Assembly: GCA_003162555.1 (NCBI GenBank)
Contig: PMNQ01000172.1
Coordinates: 6,454 to 15,507, forward strand
DNA: 9,054 nucleotides
Direction: 5' to 3'
DNA from: Gammaproteobacteria bacterium
Lineage (GTDB): Bacteria; Pseudomonadota; Gammaproteobacteria; Steroidobacterales; Steroidobacteraceae
Below, piece by piece: positions 1 through 6,102 of the stretch (positions within the stretch are counted from its first letter, which is position 1; each line of letters opens with the position of its first letter). Both the position numbers and the translations under genes were made by a program. Under the pieces are notes generated by a model. The model made no database searches. It saw only the letters and a program-made list of their open reading frames with translations, and was not told the origin of the DNA.

Positions 1-131
1 GCAGCGCTCAAGGCAACATCCGGCGCGGGTGGGCTGGAAGCGCAGGCAGAAAGCAGCAGCGCACCCCCCAGGGCCGCCAGGGTGGCCGTCGGTCCGTGCG
101 CACGCGCACGGCATGTTTGAAATCGCATCAT
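1..131 (-). CDS. N-terminus of a lipoprotein (DUF4398-like?), continues past the left edge
   Basis: A minus-strand reading frame opens at ATG 131-129 and stays open for 43 codons to the window edge. A near-ideal Shine-Dalgarno, AAAGGAG (minus strand, 146-140), lies 8 bases before the first ATG; a second ATG follows immediately. The translation has an Arg-rich n-region, a hydrophobic stretch (about residues 16-27) and a lipobox Leu27-Ser28-Ala29-Cys30. This predicts cleavage by signal peptidase II and lipidation at Cys30. Residues 31-33 are Ala-Ser-Ser with no Asp at +2, which favours sorting to the outer membrane. The mature start, ASSPPAPDVALSA, resembles short DUF4398-type lipoproteins often found beside OmpA-like genes, but too little is visible to be sure. 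It is divergent from the HTH gene at 354; two dyads lie between them, the nearer at 225-240. The lipoprotein call is strong; the family is a guess. Confidence 0.8.
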   Translation of the reverse strand, partial: MMRFQTCRARAHGPTATLAALGGALLLSACASSPPAPDVALSA

Positions 132-224
132 GCTAATCTCTCCTTTGAAGTCCGATCGAGTCCGCCGGTTGCACGGGCAATCGGCTTTAGTCTCGGGAGT
201 GTCCGCCGTATTGCTCATTCTTTC

Positions 225-240
225 AGTGCGCTAGCGAACA
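225..240. promoter_or_regulatory. 16-bp dyad, Crp-family-like operator (copy 1)
   Basis: AGTGCG-CTAG-CGAACA is an imperfect inverted repeat of two 6-base arms around 4 bases. It matches the other dyads in this window at 302, 1545, 6050 and 6103. Its centre, 232.5, lies 41.5 bases upstream of a start point near 191 on the minus strand, where the hexamer GACACT (203-198) could be a weak -10 element. It may therefore serve the minus-strand lipoprotein gene, which would have a leader of about 60 bases. The repeat itself is seen; the operator role and target are inferred. Confidence 0.6.
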
Positions 241-301
241 CCCACGGCGGCTTGCCGTCGCAGCGCAGTGGATGGCGTTGGCGGTCGACGCTCCGTTGCT
301 T

Positions 302-317
302 TGTGCGATACCGAACA
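302..317. promoter_or_regulatory. 16-bp dyad, Crp-family-like operator (copy 2)
   Basis: TGTGCG-ATAC-CGAACA, an imperfect inverted repeat, 77 bases downstream of copy 1 (start to start). It shares GAACAGA plus YTC at its right end with the copy at 6103. The hexamer AATACT (339-344) lies where a -10 element would be if the dyad were centred at -41.5 from a start at 351. It therefore probably serves the plus-strand HTH gene. Its position inside the long open frame that begins at 96 argues that translation starts downstream, at 354 or later. Confidence 0.65.
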
Positions 318-353
318 GATTCGGCGGTTGCGCGCCGCAATACTGCGGCAACA

Positions 354-764
354 ATGAATTCGGACACACAACCATCCATTGCGACCGACTCCGTTGACAT
401 GGCAGTCACACGCGACTGGTTTGGGGCGGTCGATCGCGAGCGCCGCAATGCCATGGACCGCAATGTGTCGCCGGTGCGAATCTGGGCCAAGCCGGTCAGG
501 ACTGCCCGATTGCCGGTGGCTGGCCTCATGGTCGAGATGCCCAGTTTCATGGAGGCGCAGCGTGAGTTCGTTCGAAGCTACCTGCAGCACGTGCTGACCG
601 TGTCCGGCGGAAATGTAAGCTGGGCGGCACGACTTGCGCGGCGCAACCGAACCGGCTTTCACAGGTTGTTGGTCAAATACAAGCTGACGGCTGCAGACTA
701 CCGCACCAGTCGCCAGCCGCAGGAAACTGTCGGCACCGCTGCGGTGCCGCACGGCTGGCGATGA
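354..764 (+). CDS. Small Fis-type helix-turn-helix protein
   Basis: A 136-residue protein if ATG 354 is used. Residues about 68-111 resemble the Fis-type DNA-binding domain at the C-terminus of NtrC-like activators: an acidic/aromatic helix (QREFVRSYLQHVL), then GGNVSWAARLARRNRT, then FHRLLVKYKL. The GGNVS.AARLA.RNRT..H.LL pattern is the classic two-helix HTH. No receiver or AAA+ domain precedes it, so it would be a stand-alone DNA-binding protein; about 60 N-terminal residues are unrecognised. The frame is open from 96, but two operator-like dyads lie inside that part, so a later start is preferred. None of ATG 354, 399 or 453 has a good Shine-Dalgarno. If the predicted start point near 351 is right, 354 would be almost leaderless and 399 would be better. 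The stop overlaps the next gene's ATG (ATGA at 761-764), suggesting co-translation. DNA targets are unknown. Confidence 0.7.
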   Translation: MNSDTQPSIATDSVDMAVTRDWFGAVDRERRNAMDRNVSPVRIWAKPVRTARLPVAGLMVEMPSFMEAQREFVRSYLQHVLTVSGGNVSWAARLARRNRTGFHRLLVKYKLTAADYRTSRQPQETVGTAAVPHGWR

Positions 765-1204
765 ACAGCTCGCAATTGGCATGGGCAGGGTTGGCGGTGC
801 CGGCTGGTGCCGAGGCACAGGCCGCGGCTGAATGGAGCATCGGCATCAACCTGCGCGCCTGCCCACAGTTGGCGCCGGTACGCGGATGTTCCATCTTCTA
901 CGCGCCGGGGCTGAGCGCGAATTATTTCTACTACGACGACAAGTACTGGGTATACGCGCACGATGGCTGGTACTCCAGCGCCTGGTACAACGGCCCCTGG
1001 AACCTGTTGGATCCGTATTACGTGCCGCTGGCCCTATTGCAGGTCCCCGCGAGCTTCTACATGCGCCCACCCGAATTCTTCCGTGGCTGGCGCGCTGATG
1101 CGCCGCCACGCTGGGCCGAACACTGGGGCGACGACTGGTTACAGCACCGTGAGGACTGGATTCGACCCGGGCGCAGCCGAGTCGCTAGTAGGCATTCCGG
1201 CTAA
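761..1204 (+). CDS. Trp/Tyr-rich exported protein, possibly C-terminally truncated
   Basis: 147 residues. The start ATG overlaps the stop of the HTH gene (ATGA), so translation is probably coupled. Residues 1-22 look like a degenerate signal peptide: LAWAGLAVPAGAEAQA, with no Lys/Arg n-region and a Pro in the core, so export is likely but not certain. The body is highly aromatic: SIGIN (26-30), FYAPG (46-50), NYFYYDDKYWVY (54-65), WYNGPW (75-80), a Val-Pro-rich segment (88-96), and RPPEFFRGWRADAPPRW (102-118), followed by EHWGDDW. I recognise this as a widespread proteobacterial family of uncharacterised, apparently periplasmic proteins with a YYAP..NYFFYDG.YWVY...WYNGPW pattern. From memory, members usually continue with a longer Pro/Gln-rich tail; this one stops soon after EHWGDDW. 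That could be a frameshift or a naturally short form. The function is unknown. Confidence 0.7.
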   Translation: MNSSQLAWAGLAVPAGAEAQAAAEWSIGINLRACPQLAPVRGCSIFYAPGLSANYFYYDDKYWVYAHDGWYSSAWYNGPWNLLDPYYVPLALLQVPASFYMRPPEFFRGWRADAPPRWAEHWGDDWLQHREDWIRPGRSRVASRHSG

Positions 1205-1672
1205 ACACCACGGCGCGAAAGGTCCGCGCGATGTTATTCAGATCGAGCCACACGGACCAGTTGCGATGTACCGGCGCCTGGACTGCAGTGAACGGGGAAT
1301 GCGGCGCGCAACCGTGCGGCTGAGCATTGTGCCCAGCAGCAGTGTTCCGGACCATGCCGGCGTGGTGCTGCGCGCCGCGCGACTTGCCCACGGGCGCCAT
1401 TGCCCGAGACATGTCGCCTGCTACCGGCCGTTGGCTCGCACCCTGGGCACTCATGAATGCCTCAGCCCTGGCATTTCACGCGGCGTGTTCGAATTGGAGT
1501 TGTGCATCACACGCGTGACGCTATATGCGCTCGAATGTCTGGTCAGTTCGGTATCGAACTCATTTCGCGTAGGAGCGCGGCAGACAGCGTGGCGTAGCGT
1601 ACAGATGCTGCCCGGCGTCTGCTCTAGGCTTCGGCCGCGCCTATTTTCAGGCGCCAAATCCAGGAGTATGTG
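1205..1672. other. 468-base stretch without a recognisable gene
   Basis: Open frames cross this stretch on both strands, but their translations look like no protein family, have no ribosome binding site at a sensible start, and have Arg/Ser/Cys-rich out-of-frame composition. It holds the dyad at 1545-1560 and the CsbD ribosome binding site at 1662-1666. The first part could be the decayed tail of the aromatic protein upstream, but no family motif could be picked out in any frame. A possible -10-like TATTTT lies at 1642-1647. Confidence 0.5.
1545..1560. promoter_or_regulatory. 16-bp perfect-arm dyad, Crp-family-like operator (copy 3)
   Basis: AGTTCG-GTAT-CGAACT: both 6-base arms are perfectly complementary. 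Read on the minus strand it is AGTTCG-ATAC-CGAACT, matching the NTAC-CGAAC core of the other copies. It lies 112 bases before the CsbD start at 1673. No convincing -10 hexamer sits at class II distance, so if it controls csbD-like expression it must act from farther upstream or from an unrecognised promoter. Confidence 0.55.
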
Positions 1673-1864
1673 ATGAGCATGAACAAGGATCAGATCAAGG
1701 GCCGAGCCAGGGAAGTCGAAGGCAAAGTGCAGGAGGTCATCGGCAAGGTTGTCGGCAGCGACCGGCAGCAGGCCAAAGGCATCGTAAAGAAGAACCTCGG
1801 CAAGGTGCAGGCGACGCTCGGCGACGTCAAGCAGGACCTGAAGAACTCACAGAAGGGCGCCTGA
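1673..1864 (+). CDS. CsbD-family stress-response protein
   Basis: A 63-residue, highly charged, Cys-free and Trp-free protein with the CsbD signature: an N-terminal MNKDQIKGRAREVEGKVQE helix, then VIGKVVGSD..QAKG, then a second amphipathic helix ending QDLKNSQKGA. CsbD-like proteins are small, soluble, helical proteins abundant under general stress in many bacteria; their biochemical role is unknown. The start at ATG 1673 is chosen because AGGAG (1662-1666) lies 6 bases before it. GTG 1670 is too close to that site, and ATG 1679 is a possible alternative 12 bases away. A dyad lies at 1545-1560 and a hairpin terminator follows the stop. The gene converges on the YSC84-domain gene at 1949-2503. 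Confidence 0.92.
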   Translation: MSMNKDQIKGRAREVEGKVQEVIGKVVGSDRQQAKGIVKKNLGKVQATLGDVKQDLKNSQKGA

Positions 1865-1911
1865 GGAAACGATCAACCCGCACGGGTCACAGGCATGTCG
1901 GTGATCGGAGC

Positions 1912-1940
1912 AGGCCCGGCGCATGATGCGCCGGGCCTTT
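1912..1940 (+). terminator. Rho-independent terminator between convergent genes
   Basis: AGGCCCGGCGC and GCGCCGGGCCT form an 11-bp perfect GC-rich stem around a 5-base ATGAT loop, and the stem is followed by TT then CTC. It begins 48 bases after the CsbD stop and ends 9 bases before the 3' end of the opposing YSC84 gene. The T-tract is short but lies on the plus-strand side, so it best serves csbD; the symmetric stem could also stall transcripts from the other strand. Confidence 0.85.
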
Positions 1941-1948
1941 CTCACATC

Positions 1949-2503
1949 TTAGCGGGGGTCCTTGATCTGCGAGATCTTTTCGCCTTCGAGCGATAGATCA
2001 CCGAGCAATCCCTTCTCCGCGAACTTGAAACCGAGAATCGGCTTCTGTTCGATCTTGCTGTCGTACTCGCCGCTGGCGCTTGAGGCCACCACGGTGATGC
2101 CTGCATCCGCACCAATCGACCAGCCCTTGGTGGCCGTGAACTTGTCGAGCGAGTCCTTGGTCATGAACATGATGATTTCGGAATGCTTCGCAACGCCGAG
2201 CGTCAGCCCGACCGAGGCAGCCCCGACGCTGTAATAGCCCACGGTCTTGCCGTCGATTTGCAGCACGCCTTCGCCGTATTCGGCGGCGACGCCAGCGCCG
2301 CCCTTGGTAACCAGCGGAAACACGAGCATGCCCGCGGACTTCTTGCCCAGGGACTTGTTCGAGGGGTTCATGGCCTGGAACTGGTCAAGGGTCGTCGTGA
2401 CGCGCTGGTCGATATCAGCCTTGCTGACAGCCAGTGCGGCGCCGGCCGCGGCCATGGCGAATATCGTCAGGCCGGTGGTGATTAGAACTCTGTTGATCTT
2501 CAT
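1949..2503 (-). CDS. Secreted YSC84/SYLF-domain protein (first paralogue)
   Basis: 184 residues starting at ATG 2503-2501, preceded by a modest purine-rich site (GAGAG, minus strand 2513-2509). Residues 1-25 form a clear signal peptide: MKINR, a hydrophobic core, and the Ala-Leu-Ala cleavage site at 23-25. The mature part carries the YSC84 (SYLF) fold pattern: AGMLVFPLVTKGGAGVAAEYGEG (57-79), a second strand pair DGKTVGYYSVGAASVGLTLG (84-103), HSEIIMFMTKDSLDKFTA (107-124), then GADAGITVVA (131-140). SYLF domains in eukaryotes bind lipids and phosphoinositides; bacterial members are periplasmic or envelope proteins of uncertain role, commonly stress-induced. It converges with CsbD. Upstream, 163 bases separate it from the end of the signalling operon, so read-through is possible, but a degenerate dyad at 2534-2548 suggests its own promoter. 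Confidence 0.9.
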   Translation of the reverse strand: MKINRVLITTGLTIFAMAAAGAALAVSKADIDQRVTTTLDQFQAMNPSNKSLGKKSAGMLVFPLVTKGGAGVAAEYGEGVLQIDGKTVGYYSVGAASVGLTLGVAKHSEIIMFMTKDSLDKFTATKGWSIGADAGITVVASSASGEYDSKIEQKPILGFKFAEKGLLGDLSLEGEKISQIKDPR

Positions 2504-2533
2504 GATTGCTCTCTATATGTATGTGGGAACGCT

Positions 2534-2548
2534 TGTGCGATGTGAACT
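2534..2548. promoter_or_regulatory. Degenerate dyad upstream of the first YSC84 gene
   Basis: TGTGC-GATGT-GAACT has the half-sites of the five good dyads but a 5-base rather than 6-base gap between the 5-base arms. Just beside it, the minus strand reads GTGCGACCGAAAA (2561-2549), another partial match with two bases missing from the centre. The region 31-58 bases before the start codon therefore holds two imperfect versions of the motif. Whether either works is unclear, and neither sits at class II distance from an obvious -10 element. Confidence 0.3.
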
Positions 2549-2666
2549 TTTTCGGTCGCACCGCCAGGGGCGTGAAACCAGATCCACAGCCTGGGGCATT
2601 GCTGGCGCCACGTCGGTACGGAAGCGCACGAAGAGCGCGCTGAGGAGGAGGCGGGTCAGTGCCAGA

Positions 2667-3500
2667 TCAGTGCTCGCGCAGGCGATCGGTCACTTCCATG
2701 CCAATGCCGCGATAACCCGTATACCTGCCAGATTGACTGAAAATGGGCTCACCGCTCACCTGGAAATATTGCTCAGTGCCGTCGACGTTGGTTCTGCCGC
2801 ATATCAGGTCGAGGAATGGCCGGCGAGCAGCAATATTTTCATCGAGGCTGGTGCGTCCGGGCTCGTGCCATCGCGGCCCGTCGACCTCGGCAGAATTGAC
2901 CATCGACGATCCATCACCGCGAATGCCGAGCACCGCCAGCGCCCGACCGGACGACTCCGTAAACAACCCGTTTGCGTCCTGCTCCCAATACCAGTCAGAC
3001 GACAGCTCGGTCAGACGGTGAAAGCGTTCTTCGCTGACGCGCAGTTCAGCGGTGCGCTCCTTCACCGTCTGTTCAAGCACCGCGTTGTATTTCTCGATCT
3101 GGCGGTACAACAGGCGTACCTCCAGCATGTTGTGGATGCGTGCCTTGGCTTCGACCAGGTCGATCGGCTTGCTGATGAAATCCTTGGCCCCGGCCTGCAA
3201 AGCGCGCAGCTTGTGCCCGGGCTGGGCGGTGATGACCAGCACCGGCACGTAGCTTTCCGCCTCGATCGCCTTGAGTGCGTCCAGCACCGCGAATCCATCC
3301 ATGCCCGGCATGAGCAGATCGAGCAGGATCAGGTCGTAGTGGTTCTGGCGATGCAACCCGCACACTTTGCGTGGATCCATGGTCGAGTCCACGTTGACGT
3401 AACCAGCGCCGCTCAGCATCTTTGTCAAAAGGCTGACGTTAGCGGCCAGATCGTCGACGATGAGAATCCGGCCACGCAGGATGTCGGCTGCGCTGATCAC
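2667..3500 (-). CDS. REC-PAS response regulator without a recognisable output domain
   Basis: 277 residues. The GTG start overlaps the kinase stop (GTGA, 3500-3497), so translation is coupled. Residues 11-128 are a receiver domain: acidic pair Asp16-Asp17, phosphoacceptor Asp61 in LILLDLLMPGMDGF, Thr91 in VITA, and Lys111 in SKP. A helical linker, probably coiled coil (130-158, IEKYNAVLEQTVKERTAEL), leads to a PAS domain (about 155-275) that begins EERFHRLTELSSDWYWEQDANGLF and ends GYRGIGMEVTDRLREH. The protein stops exactly where a GGDEF or histidine kinase domain usually begins after such a PAS-PAC unit. Signal output is therefore probably by protein-protein contact, perhaps as a relay or adaptor for the kinase upstream. 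A truncated diguanylate cyclase is the alternative. No membrane segment is present. Confidence 0.9.
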   Translation of the reverse strand: MISAADILRGRILIVDDLAANVSLLTKMLSGAGYVNVDSTMDPRKVCGLHRQNHYDLILLDLLMPGMDGFAVLDALKAIEAESYVPVLVITAQPGHKLRALQAGAKDFISKPIDLVEAKARIHNMLEVRLLYRQIEKYNAVLEQTVKERTAELRVSEERFHRLTELSSDWYWEQDANGLFTESSGRALAVLGIRGDGSSMVNSAEVDGPRWHEPGRTSLDENIAARRPFLDLICGRTNVDGTEQYFQVSGEPIFSQSGRYTGYRGIGMEVTDRLREH

Positions 3501-5179
3501 GTGCGCGCCTTCCGCGGCCCGGCACCGATCGGCGAAGATCTGGCGGCTTCCAATGCCACGTCGAGCGTTTTCATGAACGCATCCACTCTGATGGGTTTTG
3601 TCAGGTAATGGAAGAAGCCGGCATCCAGACCCTTGCGGATGTCGTGAGGCATTGCGTTTGCGCTGATGGCCACCACCGGAATGTGACGCGTCAGCGGATC
3701 CTCGCGCAGGATCTGCAGGGCACGAACGCCGCTTATTCCTGGCAGATTGATGTCCATCAGGATGACTTCGGGTTGCTGTGTGCGCGCCAGTTCGATGCCG
3801 GCTTCGGCGTCTGTGGCGCTCGACAGCCGCAGGTCAGGACGCCGGGCGATAATTTGCTCCACCAGCTTGAGGTTGGCCGGATTGTCTTCCACGTACAGCA
3901 CGGTGCGCGCGCCAATACCGCTTTCCACGGGCGCCGCTGGCGCAAGCGCCGCATCCCAGGCGTGAATGGAGTCCTGTGGTTTGGGGGCGCGGATCAATTC
4001 CACCCAGAACACGCTGCCCACGCCCACTGTGCTCTCGACGCCGATGACTCCACCCATGAGTTCGGTGAGGCGCTTGGTCATCACCAGGCCAATGCCGGTG
4101 CCTTCTTCATCGCCGGATTGCTGGCCGAGGCGATTGAAGGGCTGGAACAGCTGGCTGAGCTTGTCGGCGGCCAGTCCTGCGCCTGTATCCCGAACACTGA
4201 TGCGCAGGCGTTCCGGCGATTTCAGCACGCACTCGACAATCACCGTGCCACCTTCGCGGTTGTACTTGATGCCATTGCTCAGCAGATTAAGAAGTATCTG
4301 CTTCACTCGGGTGCGATCGGCACGTACGAAAGCAGATCCTGGCATGGCGCGAAAGCTGATGGTCACGCCGGACTTTTGCGCATGCGGTTCGATCATGGTC
4401 TGGCATTCCAGCATGACATCATCCAGCGCCATGGGCTCCAGCGACAGCAGCAGTTTGCCGGATTCGATCATCGCCAGATCCAGGATCTCGTTGATCAGGT
4501 CCAGCAGGTACCAGCCGGCCTGAAGAATCTGGCCAGTGCTCTCCTTTTGACCAACGGTCTGCGCCGTTGCGTCGGAGGCCAGCAGTTGCGCGAAACCCAG
4601 GATCGCATTGAGCGGAGAGCGCAATTCATGGCTCATGTTGGAGAGAAATTCCGACTTGGCCTGGTTGGCGCTTTCCGCGACGGCCCTGGCGTTGGTCAAC
4701 TCCAGTTCAAACTGTTTGCGCACCGAGTTGTCGGCCCCGATCAGCAGGTAGCCGATCAATTCGCCGTAATCGTCGCGCAGCGCCGTGATCGACACCACCG
4801 CGGGAAAGCGGCTGCCGTCCTTGGACACGTAGGTCAGTTCGTAGCTGTCTTCCATGCCACGCGAGGCTTTGAAGGCCAGCGCCTCGAAGCCGGGCATGAT
4901 AGGTGTCGCCAGCTCGAGGCTCAGTGCCTCGGCGCGTGCCTGCACTTCCAGCGGGTCATGCATGTCACTGGGTTTGATCTTGTTGACGACTTCCGCCGCC
5001 GTGTAACCCAAACTGCGTTCGGCGCCCACATTGAACAGCTGAATGATGCCTTTCTCATCCGTGGCAATGATGGAGAAGTTGGCGCTGTTGATTATCGCGC
5101 TCTGCAGGGCTCCCGCCTTCAGCAGATCCTGCTGCCGCCGGATTTCATGGACAACATCCGACGCGCTGTCAGCAATCAT
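3497..5179 (-). CDS. Soluble PAS hybrid sensor histidine kinase (PAS-HisKA-HATPase-REC)
   Basis: 560 residues. ATG overlaps the regulator stop (ATGA, 5179-5176), and its own stop overlaps the next start. Order: a PAS/PAC sensor at about 26-155 (SAIINSANFSIIATDEKGIIQLFN, then the PAC strand ELIGYLLIGADNS); a linker helix; HisKA with phosphorylated His184 in SNMSHELRSPLNA; an HATPase domain with N-box Asn302 (NLLSNGIKYN), G1 box DTGAG 331-335, F box LFQPFNR 344-350 and G2 box GTGIGL 360-365; and a receiver (425-545) with Glu431-Asp432, phosphoacceptor Asp476 (LMDINLP), Ser506 and Lys528. All catalytic motifs look intact. There is no transmembrane segment, so it senses a cytoplasmic signal, possibly redox or a small ligand; no haem or flavin motif is evident. 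There is no Hpt domain, so phosphate would pass between receivers through an Hpt protein elsewhere, or directly to the co-encoded REC-PAS protein. Confidence 0.95.
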   Translation of the reverse strand: MIADSASDVVHEIRRQQDLLKAGALQSAIINSANFSIIATDEKGIIQLFNVGAERSLGYTAAEVVNKIKPSDMHDPLEVQARAEALSLELATPIMPGFEALAFKASRGMEDSYELTYVSKDGSRFPAVVSITALRDDYGELIGYLLIGADNSVRKQFELELTNARAVAESANQAKSEFLSNMSHELRSPLNAILGFAQLLASDATAQTVGQKESTGQILQAGWYLLDLINEILDLAMIESGKLLLSLEPMALDDVMLECQTMIEPHAQKSGVTISFRAMPGSAFVRADRTRVKQILLNLLSNGIKYNREGGTVIVECVLKSPERLRISVRDTGAGLAADKLSQLFQPFNRLGQQSGDEEGTGIGLVMTKRLTELMGGVIGVESTVGVGSVFWVELIRAPKPQDSIHAWDAALAPAAPVESGIGARTVLYVEDNPANLKLVEQIIARRPDLRLSSATDAEAGIELARTQQPEVILMDINLPGISGVRALQILREDPLTRHIPVVAISANAMPHDIRKGLDAGFFHYLTKPIRVDAFMKTLDVALEAARSSPIGAGPRKART

Positions 5180-5994
5180 TGGTACAACACCTCGCCCAAC
5201 AGCCGGTCCACTTCGCTTCTCACCACCTCATAGCACTCGCAGACGTTGGACTGCAGCCCGGCGCGGCTGAGAACCGTAATGTGTCCACGGCGATAGCTGA
5301 TGACGCCGCTTTCCCGCAATACTCCAGCGGCGCCAGTCACGCTTTCGCGACGCACGCCCAGCATGGTGGCAATGAGTTCCTGCGTCATGACCAGGTCGTT
5401 GGTCGGCAGCCGATCGAGCGTGAGCAACAGCCAGCGGCAGAGCTGTTGCGAGACCGAGTGGTGACGGTTGCACGCGCCGGTCTGCGCCATCTGCGTGAGC
5501 AGCGCCTGGCTGTAGCGCAACAACACGCGCAGCAGCGCGCCACCGCGGTTGAACTCCTCCACCAGTCGCGGCGCCGACATCCGGTAACCGTGTCCAGCCG
5601 TTTGCACCACGGCACTGCTCGGCGTGGTATCGCCTCCCATGTACAGCGACACGCCCAGCATGCCCTCGTTACCGACTCCGGCGATTTCCGCAGAAGAGCC
5701 GTTCTCAAAGGTGTAATGCAGCGAGATGATCGCCGTGGTGGGAAAATAGACGTGCTGCTGCATGCCGCCAGGCTCGTACAGCACTTCGCCCAGGAGCATT
5801 GGCACCCGCTCCAGCTGTGACGCGATGCGGCTGAAATCCAGCGCGGGCAGGGCGGCAAGCAGGTGATTTTCCAGCGGACCGATTCCGGCCGAAAGCCGCC
5901 GTTTGCTGCCAGTTTCGCTTCCGTTGTGCCCGTTGGGCGGGCGCGTTGACTCAGCGAGTCTTTGCGTCACGTTGCTGTGGGCATGGTTGTGCAC
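5176..5994 (-). CDS. Crp/Fnr-family transcription regulator
   Basis: 272 residues from GTG 5994; no ATG occurs in frame before residue 66, and the first 40 residues are polar and unconserved-looking, so a slightly later non-ATG start is possible. Residues 45-165 are a cyclic-nucleotide-binding-like beta-roll (GEVLYEPGGMQQHVYFPTTAIISLHYTF..., then EIAGVGNEGMLG). A dimerisation helix spans about 152-178, and a winged HTH spans 200-245: MTQELIATMLGVRRESVTGAAGVL, then the wing SYRRGHITVL. Arg216-Glu217 align with Crp Arg180-Glu181, but Gly221 replaces Arg185. Ser126 stands where Crp has its cAMP-phosphate Arg82. The only Cys residues (175, 186, 252, 254) do not make an Fnr-type cluster. It is therefore probably not a cAMP or [4Fe-4S] sensor; the ligand is unknown. 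It heads the operon with the kinase and REC-PAS genes. Two dyads in its promoter region suggest autoregulation. Confidence 0.93.
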   Translation of the reverse strand: MHNHAHSNVTQRLAESTRPPNGHNGSETGSKRRLSAGIGPLENHLLAALPALDFSRIASQLERVPMLLGEVLYEPGGMQQHVYFPTTAIISLHYTFENGSSAEIAGVGNEGMLGVSLYMGGDTTPSSAVVQTAGHGYRMSAPRLVEEFNRGGALLRVLLRYSQALLTQMAQTGACNRHHSVSQQLCRWLLLTLDRLPTNDLVMTQELIATMLGVRRESVTGAAGVLRESGVISYRRGHITVLSRAGLQSNVCECYEVVRSEVDRLLGEVLYQ

Positions 5995-6001
5995 ATTGAT
6001 T

Positions 6002-6014
6002 CCGGAAGTTCCGG
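6002..6014. repeat. 13-bp palindrome at the crp/fnr-like leader
   Basis: CCGGAA-G-TTCCGG is a perfect palindrome ending 8 bases before the GTG start at 5994 on the minus strand. It covers the only Shine-Dalgarno-like GGAA of that gene. As RNA it could fold into a 5-bp stem with a 3-base loop and hide the ribosome binding site; as DNA it could be a separate protein site. Short GC-rich palindromes also arise by chance. Confidence 0.4.
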
Positions 6015-6049
6015 GTGGGGCAGGGTAGGGACGCTACGGTCGCCCAGTC

Positions 6050-6065
6050 AGTGCGTTACCGCACT
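6050..6065. promoter_or_regulatory. 16-bp perfect-arm dyad, Crp-family-like operator (copy 4)
   Basis: AGTGCG-TTAC-CGCACT, with perfectly complementary 6-base arms, lies between the divergent crp/fnr-like and second YSC84 genes. Its centre, 6057.5, is about 41.5-42.5 bases upstream of a start near 6015-6016 on the minus strand, with the weak -10-like TACCCT (6027-6022). It is therefore the better candidate for control of the regulator's own operon. Confidence 0.65.
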
Positions 6066-6102
6066 TAGGAGGCCAGAACCATTCACGACCGCAGTCGCGC
6101 TT

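Noticed and set aside
95..110. CGTGCG-CACG-CGCACG, a dyad with the same 6-4-6 geometry as the five operators
   Set aside because: It lies inside the lipoprotein signal-sequence codons, lacks the NTAC centre and the outer A/T bases, and is an alternating GC run that can arise from Arg-Ala codons.
96..353. N-terminal extension of the HTH protein
   Set aside because: It would place two operator-like dyads and the divergent lipoprotein promoter inside coding sequence; the extension has no recognisable domain.
963..1673. 236-codon plus-strand open frame across the gene-poor stretch
   Set aside because: Its first part overlaps the aromatic protein out of frame and the rest has no family resemblance, no ribosome binding site and odd composition.
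2544..2549. GAACTT resembling the -35 element of AlgU/RpoE-type sigma factors
   Set aside because: It points away from the YSC84 gene on the opposite strand, and no matching TCTGA-type -10 follows at 16-17 bases.
2247..3608. 453-codon plus-strand open frame
   Set aside because: It is antisense to the first YSC84 gene and the REC-PAS gene and has no recognisable domain.
3608..5233. 541-codon plus-strand open frame
   Set aside because: It is antisense to the kinase and regulator genes, whose domains and motifs are unmistakable; its translation is His/Gln/Arg-rich and resembles no family.
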